In this document: in pieces, positions 52,241-52,624 of the stretch
Position numbering within the stretch: the stretch's first letter is position 1
How the letters are laid out: every line of letters begins with the position of its first letter
Assembly (NCBI GenBank): GCA_020693225.1
Contig: JAIMJL010000008.1
Location: forward strand, 1 to 52,624
Length of the DNA stretch: 52,624 nt
DNA from: Sandarakinorhabdus sp.
GTDB taxonomy: Bacteria > Pseudomonadota > Alphaproteobacteria > Sphingomonadales > Sphingomonadaceae
Reading direction: 5' to 3'
The notes under the pieces: generated by a model
The model's input: only the letters and a program-made list of their open reading frames with translations
What the model was told of the DNA's origin: nothing
Database searches by the model: none
Translations under genes and position numbers: made by a program

Positions 52241-52624
52241 ATGGCGATGATGCCGGAAACCCGCGAGGCGCTGGCCCGCTATGACGAATGGATCGCGCGC
52301 ACCATGCGCGAGCCAGGCGCCGTGCCGCAGGCCCTGAAGCACCAGACCCGCCGTATCGAGCGCAAGACCCGCTCGGTCGGCCGGCGGCTGCGCAACATGC
52401 TCTATGGCGTATTTGCGGTCGTACTGGCCGCCGTGCTGTTCGGCGTGTTCGTCGCCCCGATCGGCTTTGCCGGCATCCTGCTCACCGTGCTGGCCGCGAT
52501 ATGCGTGATGGTGCTGCTCTCCAGCTGGCCGGCAAACCGCGCCCCGCCGCTCGAAGCCCTGCCGCAAACACCGCTCGCCCAGTTGCCCGGCAAGGTGGAA
52601 AGCTGGCTGGAAGGCCAGCGCCGC
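52241..52624 (+). CDS. Two-helix membrane protein, XpaC-like, truncated by the window end
   Basis: 128 codons stay open to the right edge. A basic N-terminal region (ALKHQTRRIERKTRSVGRRL) is followed by two adjacent TM helices (MLYGVFAVVLAAVLFGVFV and IGFAGILLTVLAAICVMVLL) and then a soluble stretch (PLEALPQTPLAQLPGKVE). The twin-helix start next to TelA resembles XpaC (5-bromo-4-chloroindolyl phosphate hydrolysis) proteins, which pair with TelA in Bacillus and elsewhere. The assignment rests mainly on context, since most of the protein lies outside the window. Confidence 0.6.
   Translation, partial: MAMMPETREALARYDEWIARTMREPGAVPQALKHQTRRIERKTRSVGRRLRNMLYGVFAVVLAAVLFGVFVAPIGFAGILLTVLAAICVMVLLSSWPANRAPPLEALPQTPLAQLPGKVESWLEGQRR

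Noticed and set aside
1-52624. tRNA genes, CRISPR arrays, prophage or insertion sequences
   Set aside because: No tRNA T-arm pattern with matching acceptor stems, no regularly spaced repeats, and no transposase or integrase motifs were seen in either strand. Absence is by eye only.

Overview
The window reads as chromosomal DNA of a GC-rich alphaproteobacterium, most likely a member of the Sphingomonadales. The evidence is the GC-rich third positions, a lexA gene preceded by alphaproteobacterial GAAC-N7-GAAC SOS boxes, a sphingomonad-type short Rel protein, and gene orders such as pyrE...pdxJ-acpS-lepB and trpG-trpD-trpC-moaC-moeA-lexA. No phage, insertion sequence, CRISPR array or tRNA was recognised. 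Genes are dense, and many neighbours overlap by ATGA (stop and start sharing four bases). The genus is not settled by reading alone.

Layout. 1-1786 (minus): the first codons of an unidentified gene, an Rrf2-type regulator with a possible operator, a SIMPL-domain periplasmic protein and a GlsB-type membrane protein. 2039-8990 (plus): an RND adaptor/pump pair of the HAE1 (drug/solvent) type, a DUF445 membrane protein, a small LprI-like protein and an unusual metallo-beta-lactamase-fold hydrolase. 9060-14721 (mostly minus): two short-chain dehydrogenases (one is 3-hydroxybutyrate dehydrogenase beside a patatin-like lipase), an MFS transporter, DUF423, a VIT/CCC1 metal transporter and a cytochrome b561. 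14752-22217: a heavy-metal RND operon (adaptor, pump, outer-membrane factor) divergent from its probable two-component system. 22224-26773 (minus): dnaX-ybaB, the SRP RNA gene, a duplicated 71-bp repeat, and a coupled envelope trio (YdcF-like, PlsC, DUF2125).

26865-33263: a zinc-ribbon membrane protein, lexA, and a tightly packed tpiA-trpG-trpD-trpC-moaC-moeA run. 33368-36087: an M48/TPR periplasmic protease overlapping a DsbA-like oxidoreductase, then a small lipoprotein. 36152-39643: rpsD and rpoZ divergent from back-to-back promoters, then the bifunctional (p)ppGpp enzyme. 39748-44351: a DUF481 outer-membrane protein, then pyrE, a serine hydrolase, pdxJ, acpS and lepB in one run. 44361-50187: the glutathione-dependent formaldehyde pathway (adhC-fghA), leuD-leuB, DUF502, a LACTB2-like hydrolase and DUF4230. 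50199-52624: an unidentified secreted protein, a TelA-family protein and a truncated two-helix membrane protein resembling XpaC.

Most of the window is housekeeping. The parts that repay a closer look are the phased GAAC array at lexA, the duplicated repeat between the SRP RNA and dnaX, the duplicated acpS start, the variant metal site in the 8037 hydrolase, the patatin/3-hydroxybutyrate dehydrogenase pair and the TelA locus at the right edge. No clearly new defence or mobile system was found.
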